In this document: piece by piece, positions 1-8,760 of the stretch
Position numbering within the stretch: position 1 is the first letter of the stretch
Layout: every line of letters starts with the position of its first letter
Source of the DNA: UBA1444 sp964521625
GTDB lineage: Bacteria > Bacillota > Negativicutes > UBA1444
Assembly: GCA_964521625.1 (NCBI GenBank)
Contig: CAZFSM010000012.1
Coordinates: 58,924 to 122,923 of the forward strand
DNA: 64,000 nt
Direction of reading: 5' to 3'
The notes under the pieces: model-generated
What the model saw: only the letters and a program-made list of their open reading frames with translations
Databases searched by the model: none
What the model was told of the DNA's origin: nothing
Made by a program: the position numbers and the translations under genes

Positions 1-2432
1 TGTAATACTTGCAATTTACGTTGGATTTTTGGCAAGTTGGCAAAAAAGTCGAGGGCTTCTTCGACGACCATGTCCAACACCTGGGCGATATTCTTTCCCT
101 TGTAATGCACATCGAGCGTCTCCCTGTTGTAGCGGGCGCTCTTGCAAACTTCACAGGGAACATAAACATCCGGCAGGAAGTGCATTTCAATCTTGATAAT
201 GCCGTCGCCGCGGCAGGCCTCGCAGCGGCCGCCCTTGACATTGAAACTGAACCGGCCAGGTTTGTAGCCGCGCAGCTTGGCTTCCGGCGTCAGGCTGAAC
301 AGTTCGCGCACCGAATCAAACAAGCCGGTATAGGTTGCCGGATTGGACCGCGGCGTGCGGCCGATCGGTGACTGGTCAATGTCGATGATTTTGTCGATAT
401 ATTGCGCGCCGCGAATTTCCCGATGCGCCCCGGGCCGGGTCCGCCCGCCGTAAATCTTTTGCGCCAACGCTTTATATAGAATTTCATTGACCAACGTGCT
501 CTTGCCGGAACCGGAAACTCCGGTGACCGCCGTAAACACACCAAGCGGAAACCGCACATCAATATTGGCCAGATTGTTTTCCGCCGCCCCGAGGACTTCC
601 ACCCATTTTCCATTAGGCGAGCGCCGCTTTTCCGGTACCGGGATCACTAATTTCCCGGACAGATACTGCCCTGTAATCGACTCCTCGCAGGCCTGGATTT
701 CATCCACTGTGCCCTGCGCCACAACATGGCCGCCATGCACGCCGGCCCCCGGACCGATGTCGATGATGTGGTCGGCGCTGAACATGGTTTCTTCATCGTG
801 CTCCACCACCAATAGGGTGTTGCCAAGGTCGCGCAGTTTTTTCAGCGCTTCCAGCAGTTTTTTGTTATCGCGCTGGTGCAGGCCGATGCTCGGCTCATCC
901 AGGATATACAACACGCCAACCAGTCCCGACCCGATTTGAGTCGCCAGGCGAATCCGCTGGGCTTCGCCGCCGGACAGCGTGCCAGCCGCCCGATCAAGCG
1001 ACAGATAATCCAGACCGACATTGATCAAAAAGCCCAACCGGGCGTCAATTTCCTTGCGGATCTGTACGGCAATCGTTTTTTCCCGCGCCGTTAGTTCCAG
1101 TTGCTGAAAAAAGCGCTGACTTTCGCCTACAGTCAAATGCGTGACTTCCTGGATATTTTTGCCGCCGACCTTCACCGCCAGCGACTCTTTTTTAAGCCGG
1201 GCCCCCTTACAAACGGGACAGGGTTTGGACGTCATATAACGTTCGATTTCTTCCCGCATCGAATCTGAAGTCGACTCGCGATGCCGCCGGGCCAGCATCG
1301 GCAAAACTCCTTCATAGGAGGTAAAGTGTGTTTTTATTTCACCAAACAGGTTTTCATATTCAAACGAAAGCCGTTCTCCCTCTGAGCCATGCAGAATCAA
1401 TTCGCGCAGTTCGTCCGGCAACTCGTTCCACACAGTATCAAAAGAATAACCGCGTCGCTCCAACAGGACTTTTAGCTGGCACATGAAGAACGAACCCGGG
1501 TTGCTGGATACAGCGACAATCGCGCCATCCTTGATCGTCTTGCTGCCATCCGGCACGATCATATCGGGATCAATCTCCAGATTAACCCCCAGTCCGGTAC
1601 AAGCCGGACACGCCCCGTACGGCGTGTTGAACGAGAACATCCGCGGCGCGATTTCCGGCAGACTGATCCCGCAATCGATGCAGGCAAAATTCTCGCTGAA
1701 GGTCAGTTCCTGTTCGCCGTTCACATCGACAACGACCAGGCCTTCGCCGAGTTTCAGCGCTGTTTCGAGCGATTCAGCCAAGCGGCGATCCACACGCTCT
1801 TTTACCACGATCCTGTCGATTACAACTTCCAACGTGTGTTTTTTATTCTTGTCGAGTTTTATTTCCTCACTAAGTTCACGCAACTCACCATCGACACGCA
1901 CCCGGACATAGCCATCCTTGCGGATCTCTTCCAGCAGTTTGTGATGTTCACCCTTTTTGCCGCGAATCACCGGCGCCAACAGCGTAAGCCGCGCGCCTTC
2001 GCCCTGGCTCATCAGCGCATCCACCATCTGCTGCACCGTTTGCTGCGCAATCGGCTCGCCGCACTCCGGACAATGCGGTCGGCCCGCCCGGGCGTAAAGC
2101 AAGCGCAAATAATCGTAAATCTCGGTCACCGTTCCCACTGTGGAGCGGGGATTACGGCTGGTTGTCTTCTGGTCGATCGAGATCGCAGGCGACAGCCCTT
2201 CGATATAATCGACATCCGGTTTGTCCATCTGGCCGAGAAATTGGCGGGCATAGGCAGACAACGATTCCACGTAGCGACGTTGCCCTTCGGCATAAATTGT
2301 ATCAAAAGCCAGCGACGACTTGCCGGAACCGGACAGACCGGTCAGTACTACCAGTTTATCGCGGGGAATCTCTACATCAATGTTCTTCAGATTGTGCTGA
2401 CGGGCGCCTTTAATAATCAGTTTATCTTTCAT
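1..2432 (-). CDS. uvrA: UvrA, excinuclease ABC subunit A (3' part outside window)
   Basis: UvrA is the damage-sensing ATPase of nucleotide excision repair; it loads UvrB at lesions. The minus-strand reading frame is open from ATG 2432 to the window edge, about 810 codons of the usual ~940. The N-terminal Walker A (GLSGSGKSS) lies near residues 31-39. CxxC zinc motifs, the ABC signature LSGGEAQR and a second Walker A (GVSGSGKST) follow. An AAAGGA ribosome site precedes the ATG. It is transcribed alone behind a LexA-box promoter and is separated from uvrB by about 4 kb, unlike the uvrBA operon of many Firmicutes. The C-terminal part is missing only because the window ends. Confidence 0.97.
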   Translation of the reverse strand, partial: MKDKLIIKGARQHNLKNIDVEIPRDKLVVLTGLSGSGKSSLAFDTIYAEGQRRYVESLSAYARQFLGQMDKPDVDYIEGLSPAISIDQKTTSRNPRSTVGTVTEIYDYLRLLYARAGRPHCPECGEPIAQQTVQQMVDALMSQGEGARLTLLAPVIRGKKGEHHKLLEEIRKDGYVRVRVDGELRELSEEIKLDKNKKHTLEVVIDRIVVKERVDRRLAESLETALKLGEGLVVVDVNGEQELTFSENFACIDCGISLPEIAPRMFSFNTPYGACPACTGLGVNLEIDPDMIVPDGSKTIKDGAIVAVSSNPGSFFMCQLKVLLERRGYSFDTVWNELPDELRELILHGSEGERLSFEYENLFGEIKTHFTSYEGVLPMLARRHRESTSDSMREEIERYMTSKPCPVCKGARLKKESLAVKVGGKNIQEVTHLTVGESQRFFQQLELTAREKTIAVQIRKEIDARLGFLINVGLDYLSLDRAAGTLSGGEAQRIRLATQIGSGLVGVLYILDEPSIGLHQRDNKKLLEALKKLRDLGNTLLVVEHDEETMFSADHIIDIGPGAGVHGGHVVAQGTVDEIQACEESITGQYLSGKLVIPVPEKRRSPNGKWVEVLGAAENNLANIDVRFPLGVFTAVTGVSGSGKSTLVNEILYKALAQKIYGGRTRPGAHREIRGAQYIDKIIDIDQSPIGRTPRSNPATYTGLFDSVRELFSLTPEAKLRGYKPGRFSFNVKGGRCEACRGDGIIKIEMHFLPDVYVPCEVCKSARYNRETLDVHYKGKNIAQVLDMVVEEALDFFANLPKIQRKLQVL

Positions 2433-2546
2433 TTCAGGTCCTTTCTTGTGTTGTTTCGACTTCGCACTGCGCAAAGCAACATTTATATTCTACTAAATAA
2501 TAGTTTTTATCGCAAAGGTCTTTTCACAATCTTTTTCACAGTTTTT

Positions 2547-2595
2547 CGAACGTATGTTTCTTTTCAAGTATAGCGGATTCTATTCTCGCTGTAAA
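2547..2595 (-). promoter_or_regulatory. SOS-regulated uvrA promoter with LexA/DinR box
   Basis: On the minus strand TTTACA (2595-2590) and TATACT (2572-2567) are spaced by 17 bp, a good sigma-A promoter. At 2547-2560 the plus strand reads CGAACGTATGTTTC, a perfect match to the Firmicute DinR/LexA consensus CGAACRNRYGTTYC. It sits at the expected transcription start, where a bound repressor would block initiation. The site is about 115 bp before the uvrA ATG. Confidence 0.85.
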
Positions 2596-2635
2596 TATTA
2601 TCCCACAAATCACTGGCAGCATTGCGAAACCCGAC

Positions 2636-2679
2636 CAAAAAAGATCCTGTCCAGTCCCGCAGGAGTTGGCCAGGATCTT
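2636..2679 (-). terminator. Rho-independent terminator after the cysteine-rich gene
   Basis: Minus strand: AAGATCCTG pairs with CAGGATCTT around a loop with further short pairing, and the second arm runs into a T tract. It lies about 30 bp past the stop codon of the cysteine-rich protein and insulates uvrA. Confidence 0.8.
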
Positions 2680-2707
2680 CATTATTTCTTTTTGATATGT
2701 TTTTATT

Positions 2708-3175
2708 TCACCGCACGGGCTGTCCGCAGACAAATACCTCCTGCATCGAACATCCGGCTTCAATGGCATCATTCAGCGTCACAAAACACTTCCCCTTGCT
2801 TGGACAGGCATGCGGTTTCCCTGCGCCACAGCATTTACCATTGCCGCAACAAAGCGGCGTTTCAACCGGGCAACAGCCACCGCTCCCGCAACAAACCGTA
2901 CCGCTCGGACAACATCGACCGTTACCGCAATCGATGGGAAATCCGGCCGGACACCCGGCAGCCAGAGTCACTATTTGACTGCCACCCGAGCAGCGGCCAT
3001 CACTCCAGCTTCGCCCCTGAATCCCATAATCAAACGTGGCGGCGGTAATGGCCCGACTATTCGCAAGAGCCCTGTCCCAGGCAGACGTTTCCGCCCCTGC
3101 CTGACTCACTGCGGTAATACAGCTAAACCCCAGTACCAATACCAATACCAGCAATAATAAACGAATTCTCATCAT
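2708..3175 (-). CDS. Secreted cysteine-rich protein with granulin-like CC repeats
   Basis: This is an unrecognised small exported protein of about 155 residues. A basic start followed by a Leu/Val run forms a signal peptide (first ~28 residues). After a Cys-free stretch of roughly 40 residues, the C-terminal half holds about 17 cysteines. They include five CC pairs in repeats of the type CGNGRCCP / CGNGKCC, spaced as in granulin-type disulfide stacks. GGAGG lies 5 nt before ATG 3175 and 8 nt before ATG 3172, so either may start translation; an in-frame GTG at 3181 is less likely. A terminator follows. The Cys pattern suggests a disulfide-rich or metal-binding secreted domain; no function is claimed. 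Confidence 0.7.
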   Translation of the reverse strand: MMRIRLLLLVLVLVLGFSCITAVSQAGAETSAWDRALANSRAITAATFDYGIQGRSWSDGRCSGGSQIVTLAAGCPAGFPIDCGNGRCCPSGTVCCGSGGCCPVETPLCCGNGKCCGAGKPHACPSKGKCFVTLNDAIEAGCSMQEVFVCGQPVR

Positions 3176-3265
3176 GAACACCTCCAGTCAGCTATTGTCG
3201 AATCAGCCAGACCCGGATGCAGTTTTTCGCCAGAGAATTTGTTATTTTCTGATATTATTTTACCA

Positions 3266-3499
3266 CTATTTTGCGAGCAGTTCCACAATCTCATTCGTCG
3301 CGATGGAAATTCCGTTCGGCCATAAAATAGCCCGACCATCCGTAGTCGCCTGACAAAATATTTCGAGGTCGCTCAAATTGGAAAAGCGCGCCGTTTTTAT
3401 CTTTTCCTGCATATCCAGAATGATCGAGTGGTGATTAGCGAATCGGATGGTGATCAAATAATGATCGTGCGCTGTGACTTCCGTTATTTTCAACTTCAT
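3266..3499 (-). CDS. DUF2442 family protein
   Basis: This 77-residue protein fits DUF2442: an N-terminal strand-rich part (KITEVTAHDHYLITIRF), a middle segment with F..L.D...F...T.DGRAI.WPNG, and a hydrophobic end. DUF2442 proteins are often found beside toxin-like or DUF4160 genes, but no partner is adjacent here. It stands alone between the cysteine-rich gene and the divergent regulator. Function is unknown. Confidence 0.8.
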   Translation of the reverse strand: MKLKITEVTAHDHYLITIRFANHHSIILDMQEKIKTARFSNLSDLEIFCQATTDGRAILWPNGISIATNEIVELLAK

Positions 3500-3582
3500 C
3501 CACTTCTTTCAAACCGATTGGTCACAAACCCGCCAGTTTATTCTTACGCTCTATCATAATGCAGTTCAGCTGCAACAGATAG

Positions 3583-3596
3583 TATCCGAAAGTATA
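3583..3596 (+). repeat. Left copy of 14-bp inverted repeat TATCCGAAAGTATA
   Basis: This 14-mer lies 86 bp before the start of the MalT-like regulator. Its exact reverse complement lies 8 bp after that gene's stop (6183-6196). The immediate flanks are also similar. It could be an operator for the regulator. Confidence 0.6.
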
Positions 3597-3681
3597 GTAT
3601 CGCGGCAGGAGGAACCGGTTCAGCACCGAATTAATTATTAATATTATTATTAGTTTTGAAACGAAAGACAGGGAGTTTCTT

Positions 3682-6174
3682 ATGCCCAAACATAAACCTA
3701 CTGCTCTATTTCTTCGGAAGACCGTGACTTCCGCCCTGGAAAAGATTTGGCAATCGCCGTTGACAGTAATCGAAGCCCCGATGGGCTATGGAAAAACCAC
3801 CGCCGTACGAACATTCCTGGAAAAATCGCCTGCCTGCGTTCTCTGGAAAACGTTAGAGACCGATTCTGTCAGCAGTTTTTGGCAAGGGTTTGTCAGGCTC
3901 TGGGAAAAAATCGACATGGATTGCGCCAAGCGACTATCTCAGCTGGGTTTCCCCGAAAGCCCCCGTTTTGTCGAGGAAGCCGTCCGCTTGATGGAAATGC
4001 CGACACTCGTTACCCCTACGGTAATTGTGATCGACGATTATCATCTTTTGTGCGCCGCCGAAGTGGATTGGTTTCTGGAAAGTCTGATCAAAACAGAAAT
4101 CACCAACCTGCATATTGTGATCATGTCGCGGGTCATTTTCGGTGAAAACACCAGTGAACTGGCGCTCAAAGGATACTGTAACCTAATCGGCAAACAACAT
4201 TTCGAACTGACCAAAGCCGAAATCATCGAGTACTATAAAAACTGCGGCGTGCAGCTGAAACAAAGCGAAGCCGAAGAACTGCTCGCATATACTGAAGGTT
4301 GGATCAGCGCCCTCTACCTATGTCTGCTAAACTATCTGCAGCAAGGCAGAGTCGAAAAGCCGGTCAGTTTGCAGCAACTATTGGACAAAGTTGTCTATCA
4401 GCAGTGTTCGGACAACGCTAAAGAACTGTTGCTTGCACTCTGCGTATTTGATAGTTTTAGCCTGGCCCAGGCCGATTTTCTCTGTGCCAATGGAAACGCC
4501 GAAAAACTGTTAAGGGAACTACTCCGGAAGAATGCTTTTATCAGCTATGACCCACTGAATCAAACCTATCAGTTGCATAATATTTTGACCAGCTATCTGC
4601 GCAGCTTATTCGATAAAAAAAGCCTGTCGCAAAAGCAGGCAACCTGGCAGGCGGCGGGACATTGGTACGCGTCAGTCGCCGACTACCTCCGGGCCATGGA
4701 TTTCTTTCACAAAGCCGGCGCTTACGACGATTACCTCATCATGCTCGAACTTGACAAAGGCTTCAGCATCGATTCCGGGCATAAACAGCGCCTGATCAGC
4801 TCTTTCAGCGACTGCCCGCCGAATATTGTCGCTGCTCATCCACGGGCCGCCTTGTCTTATGCAATCAATTTGTTTTCCTTTAACGAATATGAATTGTTTG
4901 CCGAACAATGCGAAAAAATCCATGAAAACATCAGCAACAACCTGGACTTGACCACAGCAGAAAGAAATCAACTAGCCGGAGAACTGGAAGTGTTGCGCAG
5001 TTTCGCCTGCTTCAACCGGATTCCCGAAATGGCGGCCCACCATCATCAAGCCTGCATGTTATTGCAAAAACCGTTAGCTTTCTATGACCGTAACGGCTCC
5101 TGGTCGTTCGAATCGCCCTCCGTGCTCTATCTGTTCTATCGTGAAAGCGGTCACCTGGCTCAGGCGGTGCAGGAGCTCCAGTCAGCGATGCCCTTTTACC
5201 AGCAAGTTTGTAGCGGTCATGGCGCCGGCGGCGAACATGTGATGCTGGCAGAGTGGCACTACTATTGCGGCAATTTTCAGCAGGCGGAAATCAGTGCCCA
5301 TACCGCTTTATACGTCGCGCAAGCCGATGAGCAACTGGCATCCCAGCTAGCTGCGCTGTTTATTCAATTACGCCTCGCATTGCAAAATGGTCAAACCGCA
5401 AGTGTCAGTGAAATCATCGACAGCATGCACACGGCGTTGCGTCAAACTGGACTGCATTCTTATATCCGGACAATTGACTTATGTGAAGCTTATGTTTACG
5501 CTGCACTGGGCAATGTAAAAAAAGTCCCCGCCTGGATTGCCGGCGGCAATCTGCAACAAAACCTGCTGCCCTTCCCCGCCCATGGTTTTTACAATATCGT
5601 TTATGGCAAAACATTGCTTATGCAGTCTGAGTATGCCAAATTGTTGGGACTGTCCGGTCAGTTTCATCAGATCGCCGCGATATTCCCCAATCTATTGGCC
5701 CATATTTATACCTATATTTACGAAGCTGCAGCGCAGGATCGCCTGAATCATCAACGCGAAGCGGAGCTGGCGCTACACCAGGCGCTGGATCTGGCCGCAC
5801 CGGATAATTTGCTGATGCCATTTGTCGAAAACGGCAGCTTTATTATGAATTTGCTTATTAAATTGCGGGCGAAAAACGCCCCGCAACAATCGTTGGTTAG
5901 CAGTATTTTAAAACATTATCCGGCCTATGCCGAAAGTTTGGCTCTGATTCAAGCCTCCCTGACTGCCGCCGATCACTACGCCGTGCTGCTGACAGCCCGA
6001 GAGAAAGAAATTGCCGGACTGGTCGCGGACGGACTTTCCAACCAAAGGATCGCCGCCAACTTGTTTGTTACGGAAATTACGATAAAAAAGGCCCTGCAAA
6101 GCATCTATGCAAAATTAGGCATCAATAGCCGGACTACGCTGACCAAGATCATCATCGAACACCAGGTCGGTTAA
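3682..6174 (+). CDS. MalT/LuxR-type large ATP-binding transcriptional regulator
   Basis: This 830-residue protein has the LAL/MalT architecture. A Walker A sequence (APMGYGKTT, residues 32-40) and a Walker-B-like VIVIDDYHLL (around 113-122) mark an N-terminal STAND-type ATPase. A long helical, TPR-like middle probably senses a ligand or partner. The last ~65 residues are a LuxR helix-turn-helix (LTAREKEIAGLVADGLSNQ...). GGGAG lies 6 nt before the ATG. It is one of only two plus-strand genes. Inverted copies of a 14-mer flank it, which suggests autoregulation. The target is unknown; the secreted-protein gene downstream is a candidate, though a strong terminator separates them. Confidence 0.9.
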   Translation: MPKHKPTALFLRKTVTSALEKIWQSPLTVIEAPMGYGKTTAVRTFLEKSPACVLWKTLETDSVSSFWQGFVRLWEKIDMDCAKRLSQLGFPESPRFVEEAVRLMEMPTLVTPTVIVIDDYHLLCAAEVDWFLESLIKTEITNLHIVIMSRVIFGENTSELALKGYCNLIGKQHFELTKAEIIEYYKNCGVQLKQSEAEELLAYTEGWISALYLCLLNYLQQGRVEKPVSLQQLLDKVVYQQCSDNAKELLLALCVFDSFSLAQADFLCANGNAEKLLRELLRKNAFISYDPLNQTYQLHNILTSYLRSLFDKKSLSQKQATWQAAGHWYASVADYLRAMDFFHKAGAYDDYLIMLELDKGFSIDSGHKQRLISSFSDCPPNIVAAHPRAALSYAINLFSFNEYELFAEQCEKIHENISNNLDLTTAERNQLAGELEVLRSFACFNRIPEMAAHHHQACMLLQKPLAFYDRNGSWSFESPSVLYLFYRESGHLAQAVQELQSAMPFYQQVCSGHGAGGEHVMLAEWHYYCGNFQQAEISAHTALYVAQADEQLASQLAALFIQLRLALQNGQTASVSEIIDSMHTALRQTGLHSYIRTIDLCEAYVYAALGNVKKVPAWIAGGNLQQNLLPFPAHGFYNIVYGKTLLMQSEYAKLLGLSGQFHQIAAIFPNLLAHIYTYIYEAAAQDRLNHQREAELALHQALDLAAPDNLLMPFVENGSFIMNLLIKLRAKNAPQQSLVSSILKHYPAYAESLALIQASLTAADHYAVLLTAREKEIAGLVADGLSNQRIAANLFVTEITIKKALQSIYAKLGINSRTTLTKIIIEHQVG

Positions 6175-6182
6175 GCAAAAAG

Positions 6183-6196
6183 TATACTTTCGGATA
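6183..6196 (-). repeat. Right copy of 14-bp inverted repeat
   Basis: The plus strand reads TATACTTTCGGATA, the exact reverse complement of the copy at 3583-3596. It sits between the regulator's stop codon and its terminator, about 145 bp before the next plus-strand gene. Confidence 0.6.
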
Positions 6197-6207
6197 GTAG
6201 TCTTTCC

Positions 6208-6250
6208 AGCTTATGCCCTTTAAACTTAAAGGGCATAAGCTGTTTGTTTT
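6208..6250 (+). terminator. Terminator of the MalT-like regulator gene
   Basis: Arms 6208-6223 and 6226-6241 form a 16-bp perfect inverted repeat (AGCTTATGCCCTTTAA and its complement) with almost no loop, followed by TGTTTGTTTT. Confidence 0.85.
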
Positions 6251-6278
6251 GATACTGAAAGGAGGCAATCGCAATAAT
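6249..6278 (+). promoter_or_regulatory. Possible sigma-A promoter of the small secreted-protein gene
   Basis: TTGATA (6249-6254) and AATAAT (6273-6278) are separated by 18 bp, just after the preceding terminator and about 60 bp before the gene at 6341. The -35 overlaps the end of the terminator T tract. Confidence 0.4.
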
Positions 6279-6340
6279 CCCCGACTAAATCTGATAGTCT
6301 AGCGTCAATTGGTGTTAAAAAAGATGGAGGTAATAATCAA

Positions 6341-6691
6341 ATGAAAAAACTTACTCTGCTGCTTACCGTTATGTTCGTGCTGGTATTGTCCTGCAATATC
6401 GCCTTTGCTGGTGCACAGGACTTCACATTGATCAACAATGCCAAATACAATATCATCAAGGTATTCGTCTCCCCTTCCGCCGTGGATGATTGGCAGGAAG
6501 ATATCCTGGGCGATGGAGTCTTGATGTCTGGTGAAAAAGTGGATATCACATTTGCCCGTGGCGAAAATGCAACAATGTGGGACCTGCGGGTTGTCGACGA
6601 AAGCGAAAAAACTCATACATGGAAAAATATCAACCTCAAAAAAATCTCCAGCGTTACACTCAATCCGTCGGGAACGGCATCCTACAGATAA
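6341..6691 (+). CDS. Small secreted protein of unknown function
   Basis: This 116-residue protein has a clear signal peptide (MKK, Leu/Val core, cleavage after about residue 23 at AFA). The mature part has the pattern N...Y.I..V.VSPS..DDW..DILG.GVL..GE...I.F, followed by MWDLRVVDE and ..W..INL..IS..TL. I recall a widespread family of small exported proteins with SPS..DDWG..LG and WDI.V motifs and no established role; some entries carry misleading enzyme names. GGAGG lies 10 nt before the ATG. It is transcribed on its own after the regulator's terminator. Confidence 0.75.
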   Translation: MKKLTLLLTVMFVLVLSCNIAFAGAQDFTLINNAKYNIIKVFVSPSAVDDWQEDILGDGVLMSGEKVDITFARGENATMWDLRVVDESEKTHTWKNINLKKISSVTLNPSGTASYR

Positions 6692-6726
6692 AAACTCACA
6701 GGGATCTCATTATAGCTACACAACAA

Positions 6727-6753
6727 GAGGGTGGTCCATCTCGGACCACCCTC
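6727..6753 (-). terminator. Bidirectional terminator between the secreted-protein gene and uvrB
   Basis: An 11-bp perfect stem (GAGGGTGGTCC and complement, loop ATCTC) lies between the convergent genes. On the minus strand it is followed by TTGTTGTG, so it fits best as the uvrB terminator; the plus-strand tail is poorer in T. Confidence 0.75.
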
Positions 6754-6780
6754 AATTCATTGGGGACTATCCCTTATTTC

Positions 6781-8760
6781 TCATTTACGAATGTGTTCTC
6801 GCAGTTCAAAGATCATATCACGCAGTTCGGCTGCCCGTTCAAACTCAAGGTTTTTGGCTGCCGTCCGCATATCTTTTTCCAGTTTGGCCACCAGCGCCAA
6901 GGTTTCTTTTTTACTGAGCTTCTTCAGTTGTTTGGCTTCGTAAGGCACGAGACTTTCGGCGACCTTGGTAGTCTGAATCAGGTCGCGGACTTTTTTCTGA
7001 ATGCTGGTCGGTGTGATTCCATGCTCCACATTATATGCTTCCTGCACCGCCCGCCGTCGGTCGGTTTCATCAATCGCCCGTTGCATGGAATTGGTTACGC
7101 GGTCGGCATACATGATGACCTTGCCATTCACATTGCGCGCCGCTCGGCCGATGGTTTGGATCAGCGATGTATCCGAACGCAGGAACCCTTCTTTGTCGGC
7201 GTCAAGAATGCCAATCAGAGACACTTCCGGTAGATCGAGCCCTTCCCGCAGCAGGTTGATGCCAACCAATACGTCAAAGTCGCCGGCTCGCAAGCCGCGA
7301 ATGATTTCGGCCCGCTCAATCGTCTCCACTTCCGAATGCAGATAGCGTACGCGGATACCGGACTCGCGGAAGTAATTCGTCAGGTTCTCGGCCATTTTCT
7401 TAGTCAGCGTCGTAACCAGCACCCGCTCGTTCGCTGCGGTCCGACCGTGAATCTCACTCATCAGGTCATCGATCTGCCCGGCGACCGGCCGGATTTCCAC
7501 TACCGGATCAACCAGTCCGGTCGGCCGGATAATCTGCTGAGCCACTTGGGTCGCTGAATTGAGTTCAAAGCTGGCCGGAGTCGCTGAAACGTAAACAATT
7601 TGTTTGATGCGCTGTTCAAATTCCTCAAATTTCAATGGCCGGTTATCCAGCGCCGACGGCAGACGGAAGCCGAAATCCACCAGCGATTGCTTGCGTGAAC
7701 GGTCTCCATTGTACATCGCATGAATCTGCGGCATCGTCACATGAGATTCGTCGATCACGATCAAAAAATCTTCAGGAAAATAATCGACCAGTGTAAACGG
7801 CGACTCGCCCGGCGTCCGCCCCGTCAAATGACGTGAGTAGTTTTCAATGCCGGAACAGTAGCCCATTTCCTGCATCATTTCCAGGTCATAACGGGTCCGT
7901 TGTTCGATCCGCTGCGCTTCCAACAACCGGTCTTCCCGTTTGAACTGCGCCAGTCGTTCATCCAGTTCGGCCTCAATGTCATGCGCTGCCCGCAGCAAAT
8001 TCTCGCGTGAAGTAACAAAGTGGGAGGCCGGATAAATCGCAATATGTTTGCGCTCCGACAATATCTCGCCAGTCACGCTGTCGATTTCCTGAATTTTTTC
8101 GATTTCATCGCCAAACAAAGAAATCCGGATCACTTTTTCATTGGCGTTGGCTGGATAAACTTCAATCACGTCGCCGCGCACGCGGAATTTACCGCGGGTG
8201 AACGCCACATCATTGCGATCATACTGGATCTCGATCAATTTGCGCAGGATATCGTCGCGCTCGCGGATCTGGCCCTGCCGCAGCGACAGCACCATTCCCC
8301 GGTATTCATCCGGCGAACCCAGGCCATAGATGCAGGACACGCTGGCCACAATAATCACATCGCGCCGTTCGAACAAGGAACTGGTCGCCGAGTGACGCAG
8401 CTTGTCAATCTCGTCGTTGATCGAAGAGTCCTTCTCGATGTAAGTATCAGAAGCCGCCACATAAGCTTCCGGTTGATAATAATCGTAGTAGCTGACGAAG
8501 TACTCTACCGCATTCTGCGGAAAAAACTCCTTGAACTCGCTGGCCAGCTGGGCAGCGAGTGTTTTATTGTGGGCGATGACCAATGTCGGTTTTTGCACCG
8601 CTTCGATCACCTTGGCCATCGTAAAGGTTTTGCCAGTGCCGGTAGCGCCAAGCAGCACCTGGGCCCGGTCCCCCCGCTTGATTCCCTCCGTCAGCCTGGC
8701 AATCGCATCCGGTTGGTCCCCCTGTGGGACAAACGGCGCTTCGACATGAAATTCAGGCAT
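6781..8760 (-). CDS. uvrB: UvrB, excinuclease ABC subunit B
   Basis: UvrB is the helicase-like damage-verification subunit that hands lesions to UvrC. It is full length (659 aa). It has Walker A GATGTGKT (residues 38-45), the Tyr-rich beta-hairpin region SYYDYYQPEAYV (around 90-101), IDESH (around 336), the helicase motif QTIGRAARN, and a C-terminal UVR domain. The ATG overlaps the stop of the upstream PDZ gene as TAATG, implying translational coupling. It is the last gene of the ftsE-to-uvrB run. No LexA box was seen at its start, in contrast to uvrA. Confidence 0.98.
   Translation of the reverse strand: MPEFHVEAPFVPQGDQPDAIARLTEGIKRGDRAQVLLGATGTGKTFTMAKVIEAVQKPTLVIAHNKTLAAQLASEFKEFFPQNAVEYFVSYYDYYQPEAYVAASDTYIEKDSSINDEIDKLRHSATSSLFERRDVIIVASVSCIYGLGSPDEYRGMVLSLRQGQIRERDDILRKLIEIQYDRNDVAFTRGKFRVRGDVIEVYPANANEKVIRISLFGDEIEKIQEIDSVTGEILSERKHIAIYPASHFVTSRENLLRAAHDIEAELDERLAQFKREDRLLEAQRIEQRTRYDLEMMQEMGYCSGIENYSRHLTGRTPGESPFTLVDYFPEDFLIVIDESHVTMPQIHAMYNGDRSRKQSLVDFGFRLPSALDNRPLKFEEFEQRIKQIVYVSATPASFELNSATQVAQQIIRPTGLVDPVVEIRPVAGQIDDLMSEIHGRTAANERVLVTTLTKKMAENLTNYFRESGIRVRYLHSEVETIERAEIIRGLRAGDFDVLVGINLLREGLDLPEVSLIGILDADKEGFLRSDTSLIQTIGRAARNVNGKVIMYADRVTNSMQRAIDETDRRRAVQEAYNVEHGITPTSIQKKVRDLIQTTKVAESLVPYEAKQLKKLSKKETLALVAKLEKDMRTAAKNLEFERAAELRDMIFELREHIRK

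Noticed and set aside
2536..2772. Open frame of 78 codons (minus) before uvrA
   Set aside because: It overlaps the terminator, the uvrA promoter and the LexA box, and lacks a ribosome site.
3583..6196. Insertion-sequence ends around the MalT-like regulator
   Set aside because: No transposase gene lies between them, no target-site duplication is evident, and the repeats are only 14 bp.
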